Shown here in pieces: positions 6,941 to 15,205 of a stretch of DNA of 26,531 nt; positions within the stretch are counted from its first letter, which is position 1; each line of letters starts with the position of its first letter. Origin of the DNA: Collinsella sp. (GTDB taxonomy: Bacteria; Actinomycetota; Coriobacteriia; Coriobacteriales; Coriobacteriaceae). Made by a program: the position numbers and the translations under genes. The stretch lies in contig JAGZQO010000029.1 of assembly GCA_018382125.1 (NCBI GenBank), positions 1-26,531 on the forward strand, given 5' to 3'. The notes under the pieces are model-generated. The model ran no database searches and had not been told where the DNA came from. It saw nothing but the letters and a program-made list of their open reading frames with translations.

Positions 6941-8213
6941 GAACCTCCCTGCGTGCATGGACCAAGCCGGAATCATCGACTCCGATGATAGCAACATCGA
7001 GCAGGCACGGGGCTGTAAGTCCACAGGTATCGTCAAGACGGGCATGATGGAACGAGCCGAGCGTCAGGTTGTCGCCATACTCGAGCACGGCACGCTCGAC
7101 CGTGCCCACGCGACGGCGAGCGTCGGCAATAGCGAGCTCCTGTGCAGCGGCCCGCATACGGCGGCTGCGCTCGGCCATAACCTCGGGCGGAACCTGGTCG
7201 GGCATGTCGGCAGCAAGGGTACCGGGACGCTTGCTGTAGCGGAACACGTGCATACGCGAGAAACCCACACGGCGGCACAGCGCCAGCGACTCCTCGAACT
7301 CCTCGTCCGTCTCGCCAGGGAAGCCGACAATAACGTCGCAAGAAAGTGACGCCTGCGGCAGATTGGCGCGAATCATACGCACCGTGTCCTCAAAGGCCTC
7401 CGCACTATAGGGACGGCCCATGCGATGCAGGGTCGCCGTGCAGCCGGACTGCACGGGCAGGTGCAAAAACGGGGCGATACGCTGCGGAAAGCGCGCCATA
7501 ACCTTAAGCAGGCGCTCGGAGATATCCATGGGCTCGACCGAGGAAATGCGCACATGCGGAATAGACGTGCGCTCCATGATGGCCTCGAGCAGCTCATCGA
7601 TTTCGACGTGCTCGTCGGTCGCGCTCTTGCCATCGTAGGCACCCAGGTTCACACCGGTCAGCACCACCTCGGGCACGCCGGCCTCCTGGGCCTCGCGAAC
7701 TTGCTCGAGCACGGACTCGACGGGCACGGAGCGCTCGGGGCCGCGCGCCTTCCACACAATGCAATAGGTGCAGCGATGGTTGCAGCCATCCTGAATCTTC
7801 ACGCCCAGGCGAGAGCGACCGAGCGCATCGACCACCTCGCCATCGCTGCAGGCGGGAACGCTATCGGACTCAACACCCAGCACCTCGCATACACGTTCGG
7901 CGACATCTATCTTGGACGGCTCGGCAATCACGCGATCCGAAAGCTCCGACAGCTCCTCGGGATGCAAATTGACCACGCATCCGGTCACGACCACATAGGG
8001 CTCGTTTGGATGGGCCAGCGCATGACGGACGGCCTTACGGGTCTTGGCCTCGGCCTCGCCCGTAACGGCACAAGTGTTAATGACGATCAGATCGGCATCC
8101 TGGGGCTCCACAATAGCAAAGCCCAAGCGCATAAGATCGGCAGTGATACGGTCAGACTCAACCCGGTTGACACGGCAGCCGAGGTTGACGACGGAAATAT
8201 GGGGTGCGAGCAC
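6921..8213 (-). CDS. mtaB: tRNA (N6-threonylcarbamoyladenosine-C2) methylthiotransferase MtaB
   Basis: A radical-SAM enzyme that converts t6A37 to ms2t6A in ANN-decoding tRNAs. The 430-residue product has N-terminal Fe-S cysteines C13, C48 and C79 in the UPF0004 domain. The radical-SAM motif DGCNHRCTYC supplies C144, C148 and C151, and a TRAM-like C-terminal region follows. The NLGCRVNRVES start and the length favour MtaB over MiaB, though this subfamily call rests on motifs only. The start is GTG 8213, nine nt past the dnaJ stop, with AAGGAG overlapping the dnaJ end. The 3' end overlaps phoH by 20 nt. Confidence 0.9.
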   Translation of the reverse strand: MLAPHISVVNLGCRVNRVESDRITADLMRLGFAIVEPQDADLIVINTCAVTGEAEAKTRKAVRHALAHPNEPYVVVTGCVVNLHPEELSELSDRVIAEPSKIDVAERVCEVLGVESDSVPACSDGEVVDALGRSRLGVKIQDGCNHRCTYCIVWKARGPERSVPVESVLEQVREAQEAGVPEVVLTGVNLGAYDGKSATDEHVEIDELLEAIMERTSIPHVRISSVEPMDISERLLKVMARFPQRIAPFLHLPVQSGCTATLHRMGRPYSAEAFEDTVRMIRANLPQASLSCDVIVGFPGETDEEFEESLALCRRVGFSRMHVFRYSKRPGTLAADMPDQVPPEVMAERSRRMRAAAQELAIADARRRVGTVERAVLEYGDNLTLGSFHHARLDDTCGLTAPCLLDVAIIGVDDSGLVHARREVHGSLED

Positions 8214-8222
8214 GCGGGCTCC

Positions 8223-9371
8223 TTAATCGAGGATATCGTCGAGGGCACTCTTGATACGGTCGGTCACCGACTTCTTACCGGAAGCGACGTCATCGCCCAT
8301 CTCATCGGCAAAAGCACGGAGCAGCTCGCGCTGCTTATTGGAAAGATTGGTGGGAACGACCACGCGCAGCTGCACAATCAGACGACCGCGCGAGCCGCCA
8401 CCGCCGATACGCGGCATGCCGTAGTTGTTGACGCTCACGGTGTCACCGTACTGTGTGCCGGCGGGAACCGTCACTTTAACGACCTCGTCAGGCATAATGC
8501 CCTCGACCTCAATCTCGCAACCGAGCGCGGCCTGCGCAATCGAGATATCGCTCACCAGATAGAGGTCATCGCCATTACGCTTAAAACGCTCGTGGTCGGC
8601 GACACGCACGTTGACGATCAGGTCGCCCGACGGCTCGCCACGAAGGCCGGCCTCGCCAAAACCACTCACGCGCAGCTGGCGACCGGTCGAAACACCGGCG
8701 GGAATATCGATGTCAATCTTTTCGTGAGAGGGCGTGCGGCCCTGGCCATCGCAGGTCTCGCAGGGATGATCGATGACCGTGCCTTCGCCGTGGCAGTCGG
8801 GACAGGGCGAAGAGGACTGAACCTGGCCCAGGAAAGAACGCTGGACCGTCGTCACATAGCCTGTGCCGTGACAGCGGCTGCACTGCTTTTCGGTCGCGCC
8901 CTCGGCCTTGCCGGTACCATTACAGTCATCGCAAGGGGCAAGGCGGTCGTAGCTGATCGTCTTTTTGCAGCCGAGCGCCGCCTCCTCGAGCGTCACCGAA
9001 AGGGAGATGGCCATATCGCGACCGCGACGGCGCTCGCGACGGCTGCGAGCGCCACCACCGGAGCCACCGCCAAAGAACGACGAGAACAGGTCGTCCATGC
9101 CCATGCCACCAAAGATATCGTTGATGTCGACATAGCCAGAGCCACCGGGGCCGTCAGCGGTGCCGTAACGGTCGTAGTTAGCACGCTTCTGCTCATCGGA
9201 AAGAACGGAATAGGCCTCGTTGAGCTCTTTGAACTTGGCCTCGGCCTCGGGGTCGTCCGAAACATCCGGGTGTACCGTACGGGCTTTCTTTAGAAACGCG
9301 CGTTTAATCGTCCGCGCGTCGGCATCCTTGTCAACGCCAAGTACCTCGTAGTAATCCCTATTTTCCGACAC
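8223..9371 (-). CDS. dnaJ: Chaperone protein DnaJ
   Basis: The Hsp40 co-chaperone that delivers substrates to DnaK and stimulates its ATPase. From GTG 9371 the product has 382 residues in canonical order: J domain with HPD at 34-36, Gly-rich linker (about 70-110), four CxxCxGxG zinc repeats (CDDCNGTG, CSRCHGTG, CPDCHGEG, CETCDGQG; about 147-211), and two C-terminal substrate-binding domains. GTG 9371 is preceded by GGAAGG; a start at 9437 would add 22 residues unlike the family. Its partners dnaK and grpE are not beside it. The 81-bp gap upstream holds a weak -10-like TATAGG on the minus strand. Confidence 0.95.
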   Translation of the reverse strand: MSENRDYYEVLGVDKDADARTIKRAFLKKARTVHPDVSDDPEAEAKFKELNEAYSVLSDEQKRANYDRYGTADGPGGSGYVDINDIFGGMGMDDLFSSFFGGGSGGGARSRRERRRGRDMAISLSVTLEEAALGCKKTISYDRLAPCDDCNGTGKAEGATEKQCSRCHGTGYVTTVQRSFLGQVQSSSPCPDCHGEGTVIDHPCETCDGQGRTPSHEKIDIDIPAGVSTGRQLRVSGFGEAGLRGEPSGDLIVNVRVADHERFKRNGDDLYLVSDISIAQAALGCEIEVEGIMPDEVVKVTVPAGTQYGDTVSVNNYGMPRIGGGGSRGRLIVQLRVVVPTNLSNKQRELLRAFADEMGDDVASGKKSVTDRIKSALDDILD

Positions 9372-9452
9372 GACCGAATCCTTCCAACTTTCATTATTGT
9401 CACAGTGCGTCCTATACCCAAGCTGGGCCGGGCGCAAACAGAGGGTTTGATG

Positions 9453-10556
9453 TTATTGCATTCCGTACGGCGAAAGCACGGCCCGCTGCGAGCAGCTCGC
9501 GAACCAAACCGACACGAGCGCGAACATAAAACCGTTGGCAAATCCATTGGCAAACTGCATCGCGCCGCGTTTCCACCACAGCAGACTGCGATGAAGCACG
9601 CCGTCCGACAGCACCATGAACAAGCCCATGGCAAACGGAATGAAGCACATCATGGCGAAGGCGGAGAACACGCCCGAGATGGCCGACAGCACCAAAAACG
9701 GAGCGATAATGCCCATGAGGTAGAAGCCGGTGCGAGCCTTACCCTCCAGGCGCTCGGCCTCGACGTGCGCACGACCGACCAGATCGCCGCCCGAAGCGCC
9801 GTTCGTGCCGGCGTGACCCATGTTGGGGATGCGCACCTCGTCGCCATCATGCGTGCCGGCGGGAAACTCAATCGTCTGTTCGGAGGTCACACGGACACGG
9901 CCGCTGCCACTGCAATCGGGACAGGGGTCGGCAACGACCTTGCCGGAACCGCCGCACTCAGGACAAACCGTCTGGAACGTGCCCGCACCAAACAGGAAGG
10001 ACAGGTCGACATCGATATGGCCGCGACCACCGCAGCTCGGGCAGGTATGGGCATGCTCTGACGAAACGGAGCCCGATCCACCACAATGTCCACAGGTGTC
10101 AAAGCGGGTATAGCGAACGGTCTTGTGGGCACCGCTCTTAGCCTCCTTGGCGTCGAGCTTGATATCGACGACCACGTTGGCGCCACTCTCGGGGTTGTAG
10201 GCCGCCTGGCCGCGACGAGGCTGGCCCCAGGCGCCCCCGAAGGGGAAACCGCCGTCAAAGGGATTGCCGTAACCGGCGCTGCCGGCATAGCCGCCGCCAT
10301 AGGGCGAAGCCGTCGGCGCACCGGCAAAGGGATTGCCCGAGCGCATGGCGTCATAGCGAGCACGCTTCTGCTCGTCCGAAAGCACGGCGTAGGCCTCGGA
10401 AACCTCTTTGAACTTTTCCTCGGCATCTGGCTCTTTATTGACGTCCGGATGGAGCTTGCGGGCCTTTTGTTGGAAGGCCTTTTGAATATCACGCGAGGTG
10501 GCGTCCTTGGAGACGCCCAAAATCTCGTAGTAATCTTTTTCGTTCATCGTCGCCAT
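9453..10556 (-). CDS. DnaJ-like protein with predicted C-terminal membrane anchor
   Basis: A J-domain protein of 367 residues. It has a J domain with HPD at 36-38, a Gly/Phe/Pro-rich linker (about 72-115), four zinc repeats (CGHCGGSG, CPSCGGRG, CPECGGSG, CPDCSGSG; about 155-218) and the start of a first C-terminal domain up to about residue 267. In place of the second substrate-binding and dimerisation domain there are about 90 residues with three hydrophobic stretches (about 279-297, 299-318 and 338-355), predicted to span the membrane. The HPD suggests it stimulates DnaK, presumably at the membrane. ATG 10556 has AGGAGG nine nt upstream; GTG 10577 and ATG 10547 are less well placed. It lies directly upstream of true dnaJ. 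The client and role are unknown. Confidence 0.85.
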   Translation of the reverse strand: MATMNEKDYYEILGVSKDATSRDIQKAFQQKARKLHPDVNKEPDAEEKFKEVSEAYAVLSDEQKRARYDAMRSGNPFAGAPTASPYGGGYAGSAGYGNPFDGGFPFGGAWGQPRRGQAAYNPESGANVVVDIKLDAKEAKSGAHKTVRYTRFDTCGHCGGSGSVSSEHAHTCPSCGGRGHIDVDLSFLFGAGTFQTVCPECGGSGKVVADPCPDCSGSGRVRVTSEQTIEFPAGTHDGDEVRIPNMGHAGTNGASGGDLVGRAHVEAERLEGKARTGFYLMGIIAPFLVLSAISGVFSAFAMMCFIPFAMGLFMVLSDGVLHRSLLWWKRGAMQFANGFANGFMFALVSVWFASCSQRAVLSPYGMQ

Positions 10557-10598
10557 GCGCGGCAACCTCCTGCTCACAGCAGCGTATATATTGCGGTA

Positions 10599-10613
10599 AT
10601 TCTACCCGAGCGG
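10599..10613 (-). promoter_or_regulatory. Candidate promoter -10 for the dnaJ-like gene
   Basis: On the minus strand CCGCTCGGGTAGAATT places a TAGAAT -10-like hexamer (10604-10599) just after the hemW stop and about 43 nt before the dnaJ-like start codon. The 11-mer CCGCTCGGGTA also occurs in front of lepA at 14731-14721. No good -35 is seen. Confidence 0.35.
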
Positions 10614-10614
10614 C

Positions 10615-11847
10615 CTAAGCTAGACCCCAAAACAGCTCGAACAGCATATTTCCATCGAGCCAGCCCAAGTGGGTCGGCGCTAAACGGGCGCGGGCGCGAC
10701 CTGCGATAACGTCTTTTGAGGTGACGCGCCCCGCCTGTCCTTCAACATGATCGGGCGCCCAGGTGGCAAGGCCCAACTCGAGCGCACGGTCGCAGGCCGC
10801 CGCCAGCTCGTCTGCAGCAATCACGCTTGCCGAGTGAACCAACAGTTCGGACCCAATGCCACGTGTCATGCGGCAGGCGAGCATCAAATCCTCGGCCACC
10901 GCCTCGCGCTGCGACAGATACTCGGCATCAAAGGTCGTCGCGGCATCCTCGCGTTGTACCAGACGCACGCGATGCGCTTCGCCGCGAGCAGGCACGTCGG
11001 GATACAGCCCGGCCAAACGATCGAAATCCTCGGCGTCGAGCATACCGGCGGCAGAACGACCCAAACCCAAATAGCCCTGTCCGGTCCAATAGGCAATGTT
11101 GTGGGCGCATTCATGCCCATCGAGCGCGTAGCTCGCCACCTCATACGGATGGTAGCCCGCCGAACTCAGCCGCTCGCGCGCAACGTCCATGCATGCGGCT
11201 TGGAAATCCTCATCGGGCTCGAGCGACTCATCGCGGCACGCCATGCGATAGAGGGGCGTCCCCTCCTCGAGCGTGAGCGGGTAAACCGACACATGATGCG
11301 GAGCCGCCGTCAGCACGCCATCGAGCGTGCTCTTCCAACTCGCTGCGGTCTGTCCGGGAAGCCCACACATAAGATCGCACGACACGTCAAGCCCAGCGTT
11401 CTTGACCGTCGCGATGGCAGCGAGCGCCCGATCGGCATCGTGAATACGGCCAATCGCAGCAAGCTCGTCGTTGTCGAGGGTTTGGACTCCCAGAGAAATG
11501 CGCGTGACGCCCACCCCGGCAAGCGCCGCGGTGAGCTGCGAAGTCAACGACTCAGGATTAGCCTCGCAGGTAAACTCAACGGGCTTACACCACGCAGAGA
11601 TACGCCGGGCGAGTTCTACCAGACGCTCCCCCGCCAGCGACGGCGTGCCGCCGCCAACATAGACGGTGCGGACCTGCGCAAGCGCCCCGGCGTCTCCAAA
11701 GGCATCGAGGCGTGCATACAGCTGCTCAAAATAGGCATCGAGCGCAGCGCTCAGGTCGCACGGAGCGAAACTGCGCGAGTCAAAGTCGCAATAGCGGCAT
11801 TTTTGAGCGCAAAACGGCACGTGCACATACAGCGCGGTAACGGCCAC
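10615..11847 (-). CDS. hemW: Radical-SAM heme chaperone HemW
   Basis: A member of the HemW family, related to coproporphyrinogen dehydrogenase HemN but regarded as a heme-binding chaperone. The 410-residue product has the radical-SAM motif at C13, C17 and C20 (CAQKCRYCD) immediately after YVHVPF, then VYVGGGTPS and ISLGVQTLDNDEL, all typical. The start GTG 11847 follows the dusB stop by two bases, with GGAGG in the dusB end as ribosome-binding site. Neighbouring lepA and dnaJ agree with the conserved hemW locus. Nothing here shows whether this organism makes heme. Confidence 0.92.
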   Translation of the reverse strand: MAVTALYVHVPFCAQKCRYCDFDSRSFAPCDLSAALDAYFEQLYARLDAFGDAGALAQVRTVYVGGGTPSLAGERLVELARRISAWCKPVEFTCEANPESLTSQLTAALAGVGVTRISLGVQTLDNDELAAIGRIHDADRALAAIATVKNAGLDVSCDLMCGLPGQTAASWKSTLDGVLTAAPHHVSVYPLTLEEGTPLYRMACRDESLEPDEDFQAACMDVARERLSSAGYHPYEVASYALDGHECAHNIAYWTGQGYLGLGRSAAGMLDAEDFDRLAGLYPDVPARGEAHRVRLVQREDAATTFDAEYLSQREAVAEDLMLACRMTRGIGSELLVHSASVIAADELAAACDRALELGLATWAPDHVEGQAGRVTSKDVIAGRARARLAPTHLGWLDGNMLFELFWGLA

Positions 11848-11849
11848 CC

Positions 11850-12893
11850 TTAAGCCTCCAGCGGATGAGCGGGCACCGACTCACCGGCGGCAAGCGCGGC
11901 CTCGCAGGCCACCACGTCGCACTCGATATCATCGACCAGCGCCATAAACTCCTCGTACGTGGAGCAGCGCACCACCCGAGCGCGCCAAGCGGCAGCATGA
12001 GGCATGCCCTTTAAGTACCAGCTTGCATACGTACGGGCGCGCGACATAAGCGGCAGAAGCTCGTGCGTCAACGTCAGGTGCTCACGCAAAGCCTCCAGGC
12101 GCTCGACCGAGGAGCGAGAAGGAACCGGCGTGCCATCGAGTGCAAGGGCTCGGGCATCGCCGAACACCCACGGATTGCCGTAGATTCCGCGCGCGATAAA
12201 CACCGCGCTGGCACCCGAGCCGTGCAGATGCTCAGCAGCGTCCTCGGCCGAGAACACATCGCCCGAACCAATCACGGGAATCTCGACGGCTTCGGCAACC
12301 TCATCGACGACAGACCAATCGACCTGGCCCGTATAGAGCTGCGTGGCACAACGACCGTGCACAGCAACTGCAGAGGCGCCCGCCCCTTCGAGCATCTGGG
12401 CAAACGTTGCGGCATTGCGATCCTCGGCATAAAAACCCTTGCGGATCTTCACGGTCACGGGAACATGCGCCGCACCCACCGCTGCCTCGACAATCTTCTC
12501 GGCGAGGTCGGGCGTGCGCATAAGCGCCGAGCCCTCGCCCTTGGTAACGACCTTGCGAGCCGGACAGGCCATGTTGATATCAATCAATGACAGGCGATCG
12601 CCCACGCGTTCCTCGACGGCAGCGACGGCACTCGCAAACTGATCGGGCTTGGAACCAAAGAGCTGCACGCAAATCTGCTGTTCCTCGTCGGCCGGCAGCA
12701 CCAGGCGCCACGTCTTGTTGCTGGCATAGGCAAGGCCTGCAACGCTCACCATCTCGCTGTAGGCAAAGTTGGCGCCGCGGCGGCGACACATGATGCGATA
12801 GGCGGGGTCGGTTACGCCCGCCATGGGAGCCATAAGGAACGGCTGCTCGGCATAGGCGCCCAGCAGCCGCTTGCTGTATTCAGAAAGCGCCAT
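11850..12893 (-). CDS. dusB: tRNA-dihydrouridine synthase
   Basis: An FMN enzyme that reduces uridine to dihydrouridine in tRNA. The 347-residue product opens with FLMAPMAGVTDPAYR. The catalytic cysteine is C110 in INMACPARKV. The FMN and tRNA-binding segments VKIRKGF, VHGRCATQLYTG, PVIGSGDVFS and FIARGIYGNPWVF follow. DusB is the best subfamily guess for an actinobacterial or Gram-positive enzyme; which uridine it modifies cannot be read. ATG 12893 lies four nt after the lepA stop with only a weak ribosome-binding site, so coupling to lepA is likely. The gene's place between lepA and hemW is not part of the Bacillus order. Confidence 0.92.
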   Translation of the reverse strand: MALSEYSKRLLGAYAEQPFLMAPMAGVTDPAYRIMCRRRGANFAYSEMVSVAGLAYASNKTWRLVLPADEEQQICVQLFGSKPDQFASAVAAVEERVGDRLSLIDINMACPARKVVTKGEGSALMRTPDLAEKIVEAAVGAAHVPVTVKIRKGFYAEDRNAATFAQMLEGAGASAVAVHGRCATQLYTGQVDWSVVDEVAEAVEIPVIGSGDVFSAEDAAEHLHGSGASAVFIARGIYGNPWVFGDARALALDGTPVPSRSSVERLEALREHLTLTHELLPLMSRARTYASWYLKGMPHAAAWRARVVRCSTYEEFMALVDDIECDVVACEAALAAGESVPAHPLEA

Positions 12894-12897
12894 GGAC

Positions 12898-14709
12898 CTA
12901 CTCGTCCACCTTGAGAATCGCCATAAAGGCCTCCTGCGGAACCTCGACCGAGCCGATGGCCTTCATGCGCTTCTTGCCCTCTTTCTGCTTCTCGAGCAGC
13001 TTGCGCTTACGCGAGATATCGCCGCCGTAGCACTTGGCCAGCACGTCCTTGCGGCGCGCCTTAACGGTGGAGCGGGCGATGATCTTGTTGCCAATGGCGC
13101 CCTGGATAGGAACCTCGAACAGCTGTCGCGGGATGATCTCCTTGAGCTTATCGCACAGGCCGCGGGCCAGGCCATAAGCCTTATCCTTGTGTACGATAAA
13201 CGACAGCGCGTCCACCTCGTCACCCGAAAGCAGGATATCGAGCTTGACGAGCTCGGAGGGGCGATACTCGTTGAACTCGTAGTCGAGCGAGGCGTAACCC
13301 TTGGTGCGGCTCTTGAGCTGGTCGAAGAAGTCCAAGATGAGCTCGGCGAGCGGCATATCAAAGCGCATCTCGACCGATTTGCTCGTCAGGTGGATCATAT
13401 CGGTCGTGACGCCACGGTGCTCGATAGCGAGCTGCATGACGGCACCCGTATACTCGGGCGGACAGATGATCTTTGCCTTGAGGTAGGGCTCTTCAATACG
13501 CTCGATGCGCGTGGCCTCGGGCAGATCCTGCGGGCTGCGGACATCGAGCATCTCGCCGTCAGTCTTGTACACGTGGTAATCGACCGAGGGGCTCGTGGCG
13601 ATCAGGTCCAGATTGAACTCGCGCTCCAGGCGCTCCTTGACGACCTCCATGTGCAGCAGGCCCAGGAAGCCCACGCGGAAGCCAAAGCCCAGCGCCACCG
13701 ACGTCTCAGGCTCCCACACCAACGACGGATCGTTGACATGCAGCTTATCGAGCGCGTCGCGCAGGTTCTCGTAGTCCTTGTTGTCGATGGGGAACAGGCC
13801 CGTGTAGACCATGGGCTTGGCCTCGCGGTAGCCCGGCAGCGGCTCGGGGCAGGGGTTCGAAGCCCACGTAAGGGTATCGCCCACGCGCACGGCCTCGGGG
13901 TCCTTCAGACCCGTGACCACGTAGCCGACCTCGCCGACGGTCAGAGCATCGACCGGCGTCTCGGCAGGGCGCTTAACGCCCACGCCATCGACCAGGAAGT
14001 CCCCCTTGGCCTGCATCATGCGCAGGGTATCGCCCTTTTTGATGGAACCGTCAAAGACACGCACCGTGGCGACGACGCCGCGGTACTCATCGAAGTACGA
14101 ATCCAGAATTAGTGCCTTGAGAGGGGCATTTGCATCGCCCTTGGGAGGCGAGATCAAAAAGACGATGGACTCCAGCAGATCGTGAATGCCCTCGCCGGTC
14201 TTGCCCGACACGCACACGGCATCGTCGGCGGGAATGGCCAGATCGTCTTCGATCTCGGTCTTGACCTCGTCGGGGTGCGCCGAGGGAAGGTCAATCTTGT
14301 TGATGGCCGGAACAATGTCCAAGTTGGCGTTCATGGCGAGCGTCGCATTGGAAACGGTCTGCGCCTCGACGCCCTGGGTGGCATCCACGACCAGCACCGC
14401 GCCCTCGCAAGCGGCAAGCGAACGCGAGACCTCGTAGGTGAAGTCCACGTGGCCCGGCGTATCGATCAGGTTGAACTGATACGTCTCGCCGTCGTCGGCG
14501 TCATAGGACACGCGGACGGCATTGGACTTGATCGTGATACCGCGCTCGCGCTCGATGTCCATCGTGTCAAGCAGCTGCGACTCCATGTCGCGCTCATCGA
14601 CGGTATGGGTGAGCTCGAGGATGCGGTCACTGATCGTGGACTTGCCATGGTCGATATGCGCAACGATCGAGAAGTTGCGGATGTGGGAAATGTCAATTGA
14701 AGTATTCAT
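12898..14709 (-). CDS. lepA: Elongation factor 4 (LepA), ribosome-associated GTPase
   Basis: A translational GTPase that acts on the ribosome in initiation or elongation quality control. From ATG 14709 the product has 603 residues, the usual LepA length. It has the P-loop AHIDHGKST near residue 18, DTPGHVDF, NKID, and the LepA-specific C-terminal region ending in RSTVKARRKDVLAKCYGGD and a basic tail. An upstream in-frame ATG at 14769 would start inside the rpsT terminator and add 20 residues, so it was rejected. No Shine-Dalgarno sequence precedes ATG 14709, and a -10-like TAAGAT ends seven nt before it, suggesting a leaderless transcript. lepA heads the housekeeping block that runs to recO. 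Confidence 0.96.
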   Translation of the reverse strand: MNTSIDISHIRNFSIVAHIDHGKSTISDRILELTHTVDERDMESQLLDTMDIERERGITIKSNAVRVSYDADDGETYQFNLIDTPGHVDFTYEVSRSLAACEGAVLVVDATQGVEAQTVSNATLAMNANLDIVPAINKIDLPSAHPDEVKTEIEDDLAIPADDAVCVSGKTGEGIHDLLESIVFLISPPKGDANAPLKALILDSYFDEYRGVVATVRVFDGSIKKGDTLRMMQAKGDFLVDGVGVKRPAETPVDALTVGEVGYVVTGLKDPEAVRVGDTLTWASNPCPEPLPGYREAKPMVYTGLFPIDNKDYENLRDALDKLHVNDPSLVWEPETSVALGFGFRVGFLGLLHMEVVKERLEREFNLDLIATSPSVDYHVYKTDGEMLDVRSPQDLPEATRIERIEEPYLKAKIICPPEYTGAVMQLAIEHRGVTTDMIHLTSKSVEMRFDMPLAELILDFFDQLKSRTKGYASLDYEFNEYRPSELVKLDILLSGDEVDALSFIVHKDKAYGLARGLCDKLKEIIPRQLFEVPIQGAIGNKIIARSTVKARRKDVLAKCYGGDISRKRKLLEKQKEGKKRMKAIGSVEVPQEAFMAILKVDE

Positions 14710-14716
14710 GCGGACT

Positions 14717-14731
14717 ATCTTACCCGAGCGG
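14717..14731 (-). promoter_or_regulatory. Candidate lepA promoter -10, implying a leaderless mRNA
   Basis: On the minus strand CCGCTCGGGTAAGAT puts TAAGAT at 14722-14717, exactly seven nt before the lepA ATG. Transcription would then start at or next to the start codon. No recognisable -35 is present. The upstream 11-mer recurs before the dnaJ-like gene. Confidence 0.4.
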
Positions 14732-14734
14732 TAC

Positions 14735-14771
14735 AAAAAATGGAGCCTGTTCCATAAAACAGGCTCCATTT
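14735..14771 (-). terminator. Rho-independent terminator of rpsT
   Basis: A 14-bp perfect stem (14738-14751 with 14758-14771) has a 6-nt loop and continues on the minus strand into TTTTTT. It lies 34 nt past the rpsT stop and separates rpsT from lepA. Confidence 0.95.
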
Positions 14772-14805
14772 ATGCGCGTAATCTGTGTGATGTGGAATTT
14801 ACAAC

Positions 14806-15072
14806 TTAAGCGTTGATGCTGTTCACGAGCTTGGCAAGACCGGACTTGCGGTTGGAAGCCTGGTTCTTGTGGATGACATGCTTAGCGGCAGCCATGTCGA
14901 GACGCTTGGTGACGGTCTTGAGGGCAGCCTGGGCCTTCTCGGCGTCGCCCTCGGCGACGGCGGACTGGACGTGCTTGGTCAGCGTCTTGAGCTCGGACTT
15001 GACAGCCTTGTTACGCATGCGAGCTGCCTCATTGGTGCGGATACGCTTCTTCTGAGACTTGATGTTTGCCAC
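14806..15072 (-). CDS. rpsT: 30S ribosomal protein S20
   Basis: A small basic protein that binds 16S rRNA. From GTG 15072 the product has 88 residues, beginning ANIKSQKKRIRTNEAARMRN after the initiator and ending in the typical HKNQASNRKSGLAKLVNSI. AAGGA upstream supports this start; the longer frame to 15141 would add 23 residues foreign to the family. The gene lies between holA and lepA, as in Bacillus subtilis. It has a candidate promoter, a terminator-like leader stem, and a strong terminator of its own. Confidence 0.96.
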   Translation of the reverse strand: MANIKSQKKRIRTNEAARMRNKAVKSELKTLTKHVQSAVAEGDAEKAQAALKTVTKRLDMAAAKHVIHKNQASNRKSGLAKLVNSINA

Positions 15073-15099
15073 TTCTGGAGTTCCTTTCGAGTTCCTTGC

Positions 15100-15153
15100 A
15101 AAAAATGTATGACACCTCTGAGACACGGTGAGGTCATGCAAGCGCCTACTATA
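15100..15153 (-). promoter_or_regulatory. rpsT promoter candidate and terminator-like leader hairpin
   Basis: On the minus strand TGC followed by TATAGT (15153-15148) is a good extended -10; a TTGACA at 15191-15186 is too far upstream to be its -35. Just downstream, ATGACCTC pairs with GAGG-TG-TCAT (15137-15109, two-nt bulge), followed by ACA and TTTTTT (15105-15100), ending about 28 nt before the start codon. This looks like a leader attenuator, perhaps for autoregulation by S20. Function is inferred. Confidence 0.5.
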
Positions 15154-15205
15154 GCACGCTCCCCCTCAAAGGGACAGAACGAATTTGTCAAATAGGCAGG
15201 TATCA

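Noticed and set aside
7425..9293. 622-codon plus-strand frame opposite mtaB and dnaJ
   Set aside because: Both minus-strand genes have clear catalytic or zinc motifs; the plus product has none.
9372..9452. CIRCE or HspR (HAIR) operator before dnaJ
   Set aside because: Neither the TTAGCACTC/GAGTGCTAA nor the CTTGAGT/ACTCAAG pattern is present.
12871..14112. 413-codon plus-strand frame opposite lepA
   Set aside because: Shadow of lepA, with no ribosome-binding site or recognisable domain.
14710..14769. Longer LepA N-terminus from ATG 14769
   Set aside because: This start lies inside the rpsT terminator stem and the added residues are not part of the family.
15148..15191. TTGACA (15191-15186) with TATAGT (15153-15148) as one rpsT promoter
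   Set aside because: The spacing is 32 nt, far beyond the 16-18 nt needed; only the extended -10 was kept.
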